NCBI GenBank assembly: GCA_025738555.1
Contig: JAOVFP010000019.1
Location: 2,294,001-2,358,000 of the forward strand
From: Cyathus striatus
Taxonomy: Eukaryota; Basidiomycota; Agaricomycetes; Agaricales; Nidulariaceae
Length of the DNA stretch: 64,000 bases
Direction: 5' to 3'
Under the pieces are notes generated by a model, which searched no databases, was not told the origin of the DNA, and worked only from the letters and a program-made list of their open reading frames with translations. The position numbers and the translations under genes are program-made. Below, piece after piece: positions 21,807-33,716 of the stretch (position 1 is the first letter of the stretch; each line of letters opens with the position of its first letter).

Positions 21807-24110
21807 ATGGCTACCCCTTTGCAACACAAGAACATTTTAGCAGTATATTATACACCACCATCGAAGCATCGTAGCCATCAGCCACCTCCACCCACTCGAA
21901 TTGATTACAGTCCACAGATACTGTCCATGCCATTAATAGAAAATACGGACCCATTCATAGCTGCAACACCACACCAGCCTGCTGCGCATACACCCTTCCA
22001 CATTTGTGCTCCACCACAAAGCACAATGAACACACCATTTGACCATGCTGTTGAAACACCAATTCGACAGGAGTTAGCAAAGCTTCATATACCAGGTACC
22101 CTGCAGGGTAAGACACCTAAAACACCTCGAACAGGGTGTCGCAGAACCAATGCCAGTACAAAAAAGCAGCAACATTTTCAAAATGGAAAAACTGCTAAAG
22201 ATGTCTGGCTTTTTTTTGAGGAGGACTCATCTATGCAGCGGGTATGTAAGCTTTGCCAGTAAGTTTATTTCTACATTCTTTATGGTATTCAAATTCATTT
22301 CATGTAGAAAACAGCGAGCCATTTATCCTGACTTTGGGATCGCTATCTATAAAGACACTACATCAACTGGTGTCCTTCGTTATCATCTCTCTTCTCAGCA
22401 TCTTGAAGAGTGGGTTACATCATGTGATCGATTTGGCATTGAAATATCCTCAAAGGATCCACAAGTGTGCAGGGCCATGGATGACCACCGAAAGGATCAG
22501 GCACATACTATTCCAGGTCAATCAATAGGCCCAAAATACAAACCTTTCACACCTGAGGCATTTATCAATGCAATTACAGAGTGGGTTGTCACAGATGACC
22601 AGGTAATGTGGTTTAATTATTTTGTCTTTCACATATATCTTATTTACAGTATTAGTCTCTGAATGTGGTTGAAAGTCCATATCTTCATAGCATATTTCTA
22701 ATGTTATGGAAGGATCTCCAGGATAAGGACATTCCATACCGAGCTAGTATCCGAAATCATATATCAAAGATGTTGGATGATCACATTGAAAATATTCGTA
22801 GAGAAGTCCAGGTATGTAAATAAAATCATTTTCAGCATATTAGCAACTCACAGTAGTAATGTATAGTGTACTGTTGGAAAGTTGTCTTTTACAACTGACA
22901 TGTGGACTGATCCCAATGGAGTACCTTACATGGCAATAACTATGCACTCTATTTTGACACATTTGAAGACAATGCCTACCGGGCCACAGTACATCTTAAA
23001 ACTTCGAGCTGATTTAATAGGATTTTCTAGAGTTCCTGGTCACCATACTGGCGAGCATTTAGGAATCGCATTCATGAAAACACTTGAGCGCTTTCATATT
23101 CAGAAGGTATGAGATGTCATTCTAGTACTCTATAATTAATACTAAGTTATTCTTAGGTCGGATGGGTAACAATGGATAATGCTTCAAATAATGATACACT
23201 TACGAGGGACCTTAAAGCTCATCTCGATGCCAGTGGTATTGCATTCTGTAACATTGAACGGCGTATTCGGTATTTGTTTCCTAATATTTATATGTTCTAT
23301 ATTGTAATTCATAATCAATTTTGAAGTTGTTTCCCCACATAGTTAACCTTGCTTGCCAAGCTGTTCTATGCACAATTACAGATCTACAGTTTGCAAAGGA
23401 AACTGCAGCTGATTATGATCCAGTTGCAGCAAAACACCATTGTGATCCAATTGCCCTTTTGCGAACCATTATTCATATTGTATGTTTCATATTCATGGTA
23501 ATACCATAAGAGCTAATGAATTTTTGATTTTTGTACAAGATTTGGTCTTCTCCACAACATCGGCAAGGATTTTCCAATGAATTGAAGAAACATAACATCA
23601 AGCAGCTGGAGCTTTTATGAGATGTTGAGACACGCTGGTCATCAACTTATTTGATGATTCAATGTGCATTATTTCTTCAATGAGTAAGATTTATCTAGTC
23701 TGATAAAACTCATATATTATGTACTAATTTGATTTTTAGGGAATTGATGGTTATGTTGGCCAAGTCTCTACACTACGGAACTACAAGTTATCCTCTGAAG
23801 CATGGTTAACATTGCAAGATTATTTAAAGATCCTCGAAGTATGTATTATTTATCACATAGCTGCTGAAAAAATGTATTCCTGCATCGATTTTAGGTTCCA
23901 CATGGCTTCCAGCAGCTCTTATCAGCAGAAAAAACTCCAACATTGTCATATGCACTTCCAACTTTCAGATACATGATATTGCTTTGGAAGAAGTATCAAC
24001 GAGAAATGCCTAAATATTTTTCGGTTATTGAGAGGGGTATTATTAAATTACAGGAGTATCAGAGCTACACATTTGAAGTTCCAGCATACACTCTGGCAAT
24101 ATGTAAGTTA
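21807..24110 (+). pseudogene. hAT transposase, BED-finger and catalytic part, 3' truncated
   Basis: hAT transposases cut and paste elements with 8-bp target duplications. The first exon (21807-22258) is Pro/Thr-rich and starts a BED zinc finger (KDVWLFFEEDSSMQRVCKLC). The next exon supplies the His pair (LRYHLSSQH). Further exons read VGKLSFTTDMWTDPNGVPYM (D of the catalytic core), VGWVTMDNASNNDTL (23158-23200), FPHIVNLACQAV (23333-23368) and DVETRWSSTYLMIQ. Introns are 45-60 bp. An in-frame TGA at 23618-23620 sits where the family has arginine. Similarity ends around TLAI (24100), before the dimerisation region. That missing part resembles the fragment at 16900-17406. Confidence 0.85.
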
Positions 24111-24148
24111 AGTGATAGTTACTTCTTGTTCTATATTTATATTGATTT

Positions 24149-24195
24149 ATATAGTTTACATTATACCACATATCATGTACAAAGGTATATGTAGT
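24149..24195 (+). repeat. 47-bp dispersed repeat at the hAT breakpoint
   Basis: 'tatagtttacattatacc...acaaaggtatatgta' recurs at 35895-35940 with almost no change. It lies just beyond the point where the hAT frame ends, so it could mark a rearrangement or another element's end. Confidence 0.65.
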
Positions 24196-24689
24196 TGGTT
24201 GTCTAATGTATATGAATCTATACCTCCTTCACTCTTTCATCTGTAGCCTATAATGTTCTACAAAGCAGTTCAGTGCCAGTATATTGCGCTACACATCATA
24301 AACTGCTGTTATGCAGTGCTATGCCGCCTATACAGAGCTGTGTGGCTTGGCGGATGATCGACATCGGCTACCAAGCTTGGCGCTTAGTTTGGTAGCCGGA
24401 TCGGTATTTCCTGATGTAGTAAAAGTGGCCGGGCTAGCATTACTCAAGCATTATTAGCAGTAGGTAAATTGTAAGAGTTGAGAGTGCTGGTATAAAATTT
24501 AAATATTCCTACGAATGAATGAGTTGAGTTGCTGAGCTCGAAAAAAATACATAGTGAGCGCAGGAGAGAGTCTGACATAGTGGTGGACCGTCAAGGTTAT
24601 GTAATGGGTGTCGAGTCTAGAATCTAGACTTGAGACTCAGAGTCAGGATCATCGTGAGAAAGATGAAGTGAATATGTATGCTTGCGTAA
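24196..24689. other. Unassigned stretch with a 12-bp-arm hairpin
   Basis: At about 24351-24391, ATCGGCTACCAA faces TTTGGTAGCCGGAT across a short loop. The surrounding 24260-24400 is GC-richer than its neighbours. No gene is visible. Confidence 0.4.
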
Positions 24690-26000
24690 GCAGTGGTTGT
24701 CCATGTCCTGACTCCTGCCTGTCCTTCACCATCACGTAGCCAAGTAATGCACCATTCCACTGCTTCTATCGATGGGCTGAATCATCCTCGCTTACAAGCC
24801 ACTAAATCTGAATCCACATATAAGACTCGAAGGTCACGAGAAGTTCTGGCGGATGAGTGTTATATGAGATATTGGTAGAGGAAGGATGTGTTTGCAGGCG
24901 TCAGGGTGGTCTAATGGGTGCGTTTCTAAAGATTCCTCATTCAAATTGTTTCCAACCTCCCTCGATATACTTTACGGGATGCAATTTCCTTCGGTCATTT
25001 CTTGTCACACCTTTTCTCACCCCCTGCACTTATGTCACAGTACGTCGCATGTCTTACAAATCTTTCAAATTCAATGCTGCTTCCTTTCGAGTCCTGCCCG
25101 GCAATTACCTAGCCCACTTTCTTTTCTTCTAGCCTAGTGGATGTTCTGATCGCCTTCAAGTCCATCCCTACACCTCTGTTATTCTATCTTAGCACTGCTT
25201 CCACTTCCTCATCCCTTCCCTCCCTACACTTCGGCAAATGACGACGACTCAATGGGCCACCCCACCCTCTAAGTTAAAATGCTTCCTCCTTTCGCCAACG
25301 ACTTCTGCCCACACATTTACTGTTATGGAAATTACTCGTGGACGGCTTGGGGTCCAATTGAATGCCTCTACCTCTCATCAAATGCCAATTAGGGCCACGC
25401 AAGTGCTGTGGAGGGCCTCTACTGGCAAAGCTACGTTCTATTCCATTTCACATTCCTTCTCATTCATTGGTCTCTTTCGTCAATTACAGTTTACATGCAG
25501 GAGCTCACTATGTCCCATGGTTCATTACCAGACTCATTATGTAGTCTCAGCTTGGAAGTTCTGGGGTGAAGGATTGTTGATGGGAATGATGTGAAGGGCA
25601 TTGGCTACGTAGCACAATGGTATGTGAATACTCAATTCACAAGTTTATTTTTCGTGTTTCTCTGGCAGAGACCTAATCGCAAGGTCTTTATTTCTTCTCC
25701 TTTACCCTTGACAGTACACTATATAGTATCATCCCCCACTACATATCTCGACTTCGACACGTATAACAGCACCTTATCCCTTCTCATCTGATTCAACCCT
25801 GGTTCCATGTGTGTCGTTGACACTTCCCTGCGCATCCGACTATGGGGATCGAGTTGGGTTTGTGATGGGGGGATGGGGGGTAGGGTGGCGGTGGAAACAG
25901 CAGATAGCGATCACTGTGATGTATCTGTATATATCAGTCCGTTACTTAATAAATCTCCTTCTACACGGCTTCTGTCTTCCACTTCCTCGGATTGAAACTC
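24690..26000 (+). repeat. Dispersed repeat R2, diverged copy
   Basis: It aligns in order with 30010-31830. Shared landmarks are 'caccatcacgtagc' / 'caccgtcacgtagc', the 'actcgaa' and 'ggtggt/caggctgg' stretch, the Pro/Ser-type polypyrimidine stretch, 'gttatggaa.tactc.tgga.ggc' (25322 and 31347), 'ttgacagtac' / 'ttgatagtac', and 'atcgagttgggttt' / 'atcgactttgggtt'. Divergence is high, with no conserved frame, so I cannot tell whether it was a gene or a transposon. Confidence 0.55.
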
Positions 26001-26045
26001 TTTGAACCACTGCTTGATTCTCGGATCCACGATGTGGAATCGAAT

Positions 26046-26211
26046 CACCATCATGATTGACGAGACACAGGTTGAGATTGCTATAGCTAGTGATGATACT
26101 GGTAATTTTATTGATTGCTAGAGTGGTGCACCATCATGATTGACGTGGCACCTGTTGAGATTGCTATAGCTAGTGATGATACTCTTAATTTTATTGACTT
26201 CTTGACTAGTA
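26046..26211 (+). repeat. 83-bp tandem duplication
   Basis: 'caccatcatgattgacg.g' through 'gctatagctagtgatgatac' and 'taattttattga' occurs at 26046 and again at 26129. Confidence 0.85.
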
Positions 26212-26267
26212 TATCTTTCATTCTCCGGATTACTTATAGCATGATTAACGCCCAGGCAGAATATAAG

Positions 26268-27238
26268 TCACTGCGGGCATCAGCTTATATTATGTCAGAA
26301 TAAAGAGTGAATATATGTAGATAAAATGTCAAATGTGTTCAGTCTGTAATTTAAGAATTCATGAGGAATTTATTTGTAAAGTTTTCCTCGATGTTTTCAA
26401 CATTTAGTCTAAGATAAAACAAAGAGAATATCTAGAATATATTAAATCTGTTTTCTTAAAATAAACGAATAACATATTGAAATTTTATTAGAAATATATC
26501 CTTGTCTTAGAGTGAGAAGTAATTGTGAACATAAAAGAGATAAGATCTCGGATCAAATTCTGGATAAGGATAACATGTCATCAACGAATACATATGGTGC
26601 ACATATGTCATATGAATCATGATCATAATATGCACCAGGATAATATTGTGATCATCGGTAGGGGCACATCAAGAGGTGCAGGTGCATATACATATATACT
26701 ATTAACGAAAGATATGTCACTTTTGACATGTACATTACAATTGCATTATATACCTGTTTCTTGAAGTTACTTTTGACTTATGGTGCATCTTAAAATTCCT
26801 ATATGTAGTAATAGCACAGACCCACACATGCCTACACCCCTTGATACGCCTCTACCGATGATCACAATATTATCCTGGTGTATATTGTGATCATATGACA
26901 TATGTGCACCATATGTATTCGTTGATGACATGTTGTCCTTATCCAGAATTTGATCCGAGATCTTATCTCTTTTATGTTCACAATTACTTCTCACTCTAAG
27001 ACAAGGATATATTTCTAATAAAATTTCAATATGTTATTCGTTTATTTTAAGAAAACAGATTTAATATATTCTAGATATTCTCTTTGTTTTATCTTAGACT
27101 AAATGTTGAAAACATCGAGGAAAACTTTACAAATAAATTCCTCATGAATTCTTAAATTACAGACTGAACACATTTGACATTTTATCTACATATATTCACT
27201 CTTTACTCTGACATTATATAAGCCAATGCCCGCAGTGA
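26268..27238. mobile_element. Foldback element, ~415-bp inverted arms with ~140-bp loop
   Basis: The left arm (26268-26686) and right arm (26827-27238) are reverse complements with only scattered differences and one ~10-bp indel near 26610. The outer ends are tcactgcgggcat / atgcccgcagtga. Neither arm has a coding frame that stands out. High arm identity suggests recent formation or gene conversion. A transcript across it would fold into a long double-stranded RNA. Confidence 0.85.
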
Positions 27239-27303
27239 GTATATCGCTTCTTTATTGATGTTAATCATCATTCTCTACATCACGCTCTTAGATACCACCC
27301 AAT

Positions 27304-29197
27304 ATGTCTCGTAAGTTCCCACATAATTTTAAACAATTATGTCATTGTGAACCCTGATTCACAGATGTAGATGTTGGTAACACTGCTGTTCCGCCTAGAC
27401 AGCTTAGAAATAACAACACTGAAGATGTGCCGGTTCGGGATACCCTTGCTCCAAGGTCTGTCAATCAAATTTAATCAAGTTCAATGCTACACTTTGCTAT
27501 AACAGCTTATTGATATGAGCAGAACAATAAGCATGCTAGGTGGATCAAGTGGACTCGCTATCAGTGGTGGACAATTTTACAATGTGGCCGGGGACCTATA
27601 TCATCAGGTTCCGCTTTCAATTGATAATACACCATCTAATTCCAAGGTTCATAAGGTAAGTACTTTTCACTTCCACACTTATGCTTGTACCAATGTAGAA
27701 AGCATGATTCTGTATCAACACCGGCACCTAATACTCAAGCCAGAGAAGAGAAAGATCATGAGTTATACGCTCGTCTCCTGTGGTTAAAAGGACACGGATT
27801 CCCACTGTGGTATCCAAGCACAGATTATAGTCGGAGTGGAACCAGAATAGGAGACATTGGCATTATAAACTCTAGCGGTCACTTTGACTTCTTATTTAAC
27901 ATCTATCTTGCAACCAACTATCCTATAAGTTCAAATGGTTTAAGCCATTGCCTCTGCCGGATCATGTGGATATTAACTCGGAAATGGAGCATAACCCTGG
28001 TACATTCTTGGTGAGTAGGGATATGCATGGTAATGGCACTGGAACTGAAACATTGCCTCCGTAAGTAAACTAATTTTTATGGTTGAGTAACTGAAAATTT
28101 TAGTATATACAGATTGGGGGTGCCAAGTGATTATAACTTCAAATGTACAGGCCATGAAAGTGCAGTTCTCATACTACCTGAAGGTTCATACCGAGAGGAC
28201 CTTCGCACCTTGGGCATTTTCCGAGACTATGCCAGTCAAAATGGGGAAAGTTGGTATCGTTATGCAAACAGTGTTAGATACAGAGAAGCAGTAAACGGAT
28301 CGTTGCATCTGGTCACTGGATGCCACAAGAGCACAGCCTGGGCATTAGGTGCATTCGCACATAACAGTTCATCCAGCCCCACATCTTTTGACCTTAGACT
28401 TCATGCAACTACTATGCATCATAATACCAGCACTTACAGCTATAATTGGACACAATCTGGGCCTGCACATGTCAGATACGGACCATTTCCTGTGAGTGAT
28501 GTGCCAAATCAAACACTCTTTATTTGCACGTTTTGTATTGAACTAAATCACTCAAAATGGTCCAAACTTCTTGCAAGAAAGCCCAGAGTAACTGTGAGAC
28601 AAAACGTGAGCTTGAAGGCTTGCGAAATTTTTGAGAGAGCGTATGATAGCACAATGCGTGTTATGCAGTTTAGGGGTAACGGAGTGAGTTTCTGTCCGTC
28701 ACATGTTCCACAGTTACAGGTCTGAACCCGATATAATCTCTTTTCACTTTTTTGTCCACACAGTGCAGGAAAAGAGAAGATATCCTGAAGTTTATAAGCG
28801 CGAAGAAGACAACCATGGCTGCCACATTTAAAATTCCTTCCACTATACATCCTCTCAGCTTATAACCCAGTACCTGTTACAAAAAGTATGACAGCTATAT
28901 CATCAATCACTAACCTCTACTAATGTATATTAAGGTACCCACTGCAAACCTTGCTATTACAAATCATAATGACTGGAAGGTCTTGATGGAAGAGGTATAC
29001 TTCTATACCCTAAAGATTGATTTGAACTTCATTCAATATCAATAGGGAGACATTTCGCTACCAGATCCTAATGAGTTTTCACGCAGACTTGAGTTGTATT
29101 TTGACCTAGAAATAAATAGTGGTTCGTGTATGCCTCTTCTAAAACTTGTTCTGTGCTTTGATATTTAGCAGAGCTAAATGTTGTATCCTTAAGGTGA
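27304..29197 (+). pseudogene. Agaricomycete multigene-family protein of unknown function, multi-exon, probably disabled
   Basis: I recognise a family common in mushroom genomes with no known function. A 7-nt first exon (ATG TCT C) splices to MSHVDVGNT...; the next block has the family motif GGQFYNVAGDLYH (27560-27600). The core follows: ELYARLLWLKGHGFPLWYP (about 27760), IGDIGIINSSGHFDFLFNIY, HESAVLILPEGSYREDL (about 28150-28205), ESWYRYANSVRYREAVNGSL and HLVTGCHKSTAWALGAFAH, then NQTLFICTFCIEL. The C-terminal exons read TSSQLITQYLLQK, VPTANLAITNHNDWKVLMEE and GDISLPDPNEFSRRLELYFD, and TGA is at 29195. Introns of 45-70 bp have good GT...AG ends. Two lesions are visible: a one-base frameshift near 27926-27932 and TAA at 28829-28831. 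Sequencing error could explain one of them, so partial function is possible. Confidence 0.65.
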
Positions 29198-29292
29198 AAT
29201 GACAGAATTAATATAATGTACACCCCAATGAAGAAGATTTAACGTATGTGACAATATTTTATCACCTAAACTTTTAATTAAAGTTTGTTAGT

Positions 29293-29520
29293 ATGCAAAC
29301 TAGCAATTTATTCGTCCATCATGTTTTTAATTCGTCCAAATCTCAACCAGTATCCTATGAGAGTGCAATGCCGATCGAATTTCAGTGGCAAACATATGAA
29401 GCAGAAATCGAAGACAACATTACTGAAGGAAGTGACGACGATTATAATGAAAGAAGCGATGAAAATGATGCTGAAGGTGGCGACAACTCTGATTCAGATG
29501 AAAACAATCACTTTATCTAG
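29293..29520 (+). CDS. Short acidic ORF downstream, uncertain
   Basis: A 75-codon frame ends in an Asp/Glu/Ser/Asn-rich tail (EGSDDDYNERSDENDAEGGD). It starts about 100 bp after the preceding gene's stop on the same strand. It may be an extra 3' exon of that gene, a small protein or a chance frame. No family is recognised. Confidence 0.25.
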   Translation: MQTSNLFVHHVFNSSKSQPVSYESAMPIEFQWQTYEAEIEDNITEGSDDDYNERSDENDAEGGDNSDSDENNHFI

Positions 29521-29539
29521 GAGTCTTCAAGATTAATAT

Positions 29540-29920
29540 TCAATGCTAGCTTTTATTACCGTTGATGTTGACGGTACAGCAATATGTATATGATGCGCTG
29601 GGGTAACACGTCTGCAAGAATATTGGATACTTGCAGATATGTCAAATGTAAATAATATATTAGAGAATATAAAAATTATGTCATTTTTTATTCGCATGAG
29701 TCATAAGGCGCATGATTACACTTTGGTAGTGGTAATAAGGACAGATAGCGAGATTCTTGAAGATGGTGTGTAAGCGGCGGACTCGATCAAATGCTTACAA
29801 CACCAATTTCATCGCCAGGTGAGTCTCATAATTCATTCATCTGTAAAGTTGTAAATTGCAGTCTGGTAGGTATAATGTGAGCAGATAGAAACTTTGTTAG
29901 TATTACCAACCGACGAGTAG
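29540..29920. other. Unassigned AT-rich spacer
   Basis: Nothing recognisable between the acidic frame and the R2 repeat boundary. Confidence 0.5.
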
Positions 29921-31840
29921 TTTTCGAGCACTTGCTTTTAATGGTAGTGAGCGTGGGAAAACTAAGGGCGCTCATTTGAAGACCCTTGCGTAGTGACGTG
30001 TCCCCGTCCAATCCCCCCCCTGCTTTTCACCGTCACGTAGCAGCCAACTTCATGCTCTATTCCACCACTTCCATTGATGGGGTGTCCGTTCGAATCATCC
30101 TCGTGAATTGCATGCATGTAATGAACCCAAACAAATGAACACATATGGGACTCGAAAGTGTCGGACAAGGAGTTGTAGTTGAAGAATACTACGAGATGCT
30201 GGTGGAGGACAGGTCTACTTGTTCGGTTTGCAATGGTCAGGCTGGTATAATTGGTGCATTATTAAAACTTAATCATTCTTCTAAGTTCCAGCCCCCCTCC
30301 TTCAGACTTCTCCCTACCTCTCCTAGACTAGGCCGAGTTGCATTCTCATCCTGCACTGTTATGGTTCGCAAGAACTTTGATGTTGGTGTATTCCTGTGAA
30401 TACACGAATGTTTAGCAAAGCGGTTCAGTAATTGGAACATATCCTGTATGGTTTAGTGTAGATTAAAATAGTGATGTGTTTGAATGTGAGAGTGTTTAGT
30501 ACGTTCAGTAAGGGTTGAGTTCTCAAAGTGTGAGTCAGCCAAGCTGAATGTCAAGTATGTCATGGGCTACCCCCGATTGGACTATCCATTGATATTCAGC
30601 AATTGACAATACTAACTATGTAGTATGTTTGTAGCGAGTAGATAGATATGGAATACTATATACCCTTTTTAGCAGTGCCGGATTCTTACAGTTCACACTG
30701 AGTTAAAAGGTAGTAGAAAGGTTATCTTTTCCTATCTACACAGCGAGCTATTTATCTTGTAGTACTAATATATCTAGATCGTTCTTGTGTAGTCCTACGT
30801 ATTCTACAGAGCTCGAGAGGGTACTGCTTCCAGGGCCTTCTTGGTCGACATAGCCGAGTTGGTTTATAGCCTTTTGTAGCAGGAGTAGCCTTTAGCTATC
30901 TAAACACTTACTTGCTAAGGTTACTTCTGTCGTTCTGAAGGTAAATCGAGATAGAAATAAAATGAGTAGCTTCTACAGCTACGAGAGATTTGTAATGAAT
31001 TTGTAAAATGAAATAGACAGAGATAGAATTTGTAGATGAAAAACCATAAGCGTACAAATGTAGCTAAGTATCCATAACGTGCACCTAAGTCACAGTCTGT
31101 CGCCTGTCTCCTTGAGCTGTGCTAAAATCTACTTCAAATTCTCTGCTTCAGTTGTGTACCCTTCCGTTGTCTTATCTAGGCACTCCTCGTATCCATTCCA
31201 CCCCCACCCCCCTCCCCTTCTACATTTCGTCACATATTGAACTCCAGAACTACAACTATGCAGGCCCTCTTATCCACTGAGTTTAACATATAACATTAAC
31301 CACGACCTCCTTTCGCGTACGAACTCTAGAGTCTTACATTCAGCGTTATGGAAGTACTCCTGGATGGCCTACAGGGCAACTACCTCCCAGGTCGACTGTT
31401 GCAATGGTACGCGAATATAATATTCTCAAGGTTTCTTCTACCTTCCTAACATTTTTGCAAGGCCTTTACTTCGCGTCTCAATCACCTTGATAGTACCCAA
31501 TAATACCTCGTTCACCATGCCATATCCTGACTTCAACCACAACCAATTCCTTTCCCAATGTTCGAATCCCTACCTCAACCTTGTACATCCCACCCTCAAG
31601 GTTCTATATTGATCACGAAAATGCCTCTTACCCCTCCTTATCCAACTAAAACCTGCTTCTAGGCATATATATTGGCACTTCCCTTCACATTCGATTATTA
31701 GGATCGACTTTGGGTTGCAATTTGTAATGCAGGGGCATGGTCGTCGGTGACAGTAGACACAGTGTATGGCAATTACCTCAATGTTTCTGCCTATCAGTCC
31801 ACTGTCTGGGTACAAAGAGATAATGTTTGCGGGCTATGCA
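29921..31840 (+). repeat. Dispersed repeat R2, longest copy
   Basis: Its first 345 bp match the inverted fragment at 2851-3205 closely. The part from about 30010 aligns more distantly with 24690-26000. A hAT-type element is inserted at its right part (31849-32751), and the sequence resumes after it. No conserved open frame was found. Confidence 0.6.
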
Positions 31841-31848
31841 TAACCAGG

Positions 31849-32751
31849 TAGTGTTGCCGCAGGCTCAGCTCAAAGCCGCTAGCCGGATAAGCCAGCCGAA
31901 AATTAGCTGAGCCGAGCCTCTAAATCTGCTGCGGCTAAATTTTGAGCAGCTCTCACTCTAGCCGGCTTAGCTGAAGCTCGAGCCCTTGAGCCGAGCAATA
32001 TTTTCAATGTATGATTTACTGACATGTATTTTGGTATAATACTGGATAAACATAAAATTTCTTAGAATAGAAGTCAAATAAATGACTTCTATAAGTCTCC
32101 TATAGAATACTGCATTTGAAAAAAATTCAGTACATCATTTCTTTATTGCGAAACAAATAATTTAACTTAAAAGCATGCTGTAGTTGTGGCTCTAGAACCC
32201 TTGATTTGATATAGCTGAACAAATATTATATGTACATACGAATTTATTTTATAGACATTTTCTTGTATTAGAATAAACACAATATCTCTGTACTTGAGTG
32301 CTAGGGAGTACATTGAGGCTAACTAGAACCTAACTTCTCGATAAATCCCAAATAAATCATTAAATCGACGAGGTAGTGGCGTGCGCATGCTTCGTGATAT
32401 GTGACACTGATGTGACGGAAGCATGTCGTCACATCACTTGGTTGACAAGACCTTGTGTAATTTGTACGTGCCTCTTTTCTTATAGGAATCAATAGAAACC
32501 GGTAACAATAATACAGCTCAGTCAGCGACTATAAGATTATATGCTATATTTGTTTTTTTTTAAAGATCCACAGAGTGATAAACATAATATTTGTAGAAAT
32601 TATGCAAAAATCTATATCTGAGCCGTCGGTTAGCCGCGAGCCAGCCGAGCTGAACCGAAAATTTCGGCTTTTCACAGCTCATAAAGCCGAAATTAGCTGA
32701 GCCGAGGAAGAGCTGAGCCTAGCTGAACTTAGCCGAGCCGCGGCAACACTA
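31849..32751. mobile_element. Non-autonomous hAT-type element (903 bp) with 8-bp target duplication
   Basis: The ends TAGTGTTGCCGC and GCGGCAACACTA are inverted, flanked by taaccagg at 31841-31848 and 32752-32759. An 8-bp duplication is the hAT hallmark. Both subterminal regions are dense in AGCCGAGC/GCTCGGCT motifs (31851-32000 and 32622-32745), typical transposase-binding clusters, while the AT-rich core has no open frame. Confidence 0.88.
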
Positions 32752-32759
32752 TAACCAGG

Positions 32760-33160
32760 TCCTCAACCGATCAACTTGTCCTGGCCAACACCGGACGCCA
32801 GGCTGGCTCATCCATGGAGACTCGTATAAGTCTGTATCGTGGTACAGTATATATTGAGGTGCGGGCAGGTTCGCATCTGGCCCATCCTCATCAATATGTA
32901 TTGTACTTTACTGGCGCCCACCCGGTTGCTGTATGTACCCCCCACAACCGCATTCATCATAGCGGCATGTTCATTGACTAGGAGCTTTGCGGGCAGCAAA
33001 AAAATTCCGGGCACGCACAAAAGTGAGCGTGAGTTGAGCGTGAAAATTCGACCCTGTGCGTGATGTGAGCGTGAATATTCTATACATGAGCGTGAATAAT
33101 CCTTATATGAGCATGAGCCAACTGGCTGTCTTATATCAACTACATACTGAATAATTGGCA
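32760..33160. other. CpG-bearing spacer with gagcgtgag motifs
   Basis: It keeps many CpG sites, including 'gagcgtga' repeats near 33023-33110 that resemble the unmutated form of the satellite motif at 33717-35505. No gene is evident. Confidence 0.4.
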
Positions 33161-33299
33161 TAGTAAAGCATGTTTTTAATACAATTTGGTATATACTAAG
33201 CACTGTAATGTAATAATTGAAGAACACCAGTGGGTTTTATATATATTTCATTGTTATTGTCTTCTTTATGAGTGTATATTGATTTAAAATGTATACCAA

Positions 33300-33695
33300 T
33301 GATCCAGAGTGTTTAGATATGACTTAGAGTGTATATAAATGATTCAGAGAGTGTACATATGATCTATAAGTTGAAAAAATGACTCAGAGAGTGTAGCAGT
33401 AATTCAGACTAACAGTTAAAAATTTATAGAGCTAGAGAATGGTATATATTGAACAGTAGAAATAGGGGAAGTTTATAATAAAGCAGGGGGTTCAGAAAAT
33501 TACAGGAAGCTTTACAATGAAGCAGGAAAATTCAGAACAAGGCAGGGGGATTCACAGTGAAGCAGAGACCTTGGGAAATTCAAAACAAAGGATGGGGCTT
33601 TACAGCGAAGTAGGGAACTTCAGAACAAGGTAGGGGGCTTAATAATGAAGCAGGGAAATTCACAATGAAGCAGGGAGCAATACAGAATAGATTAC
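33300..33695. repeat. Degenerate ~30-bp tandem repeats
   Basis: Two sub-arrays are visible: 'gatt/actcagagagtgta' units (33300-33410) and 'gaagcagggaaattcagaacaa' units (33480-33690). Confidence 0.65.
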
Positions 33696-33716
33696 TACCT
33701 ATCACACATATTTCAG

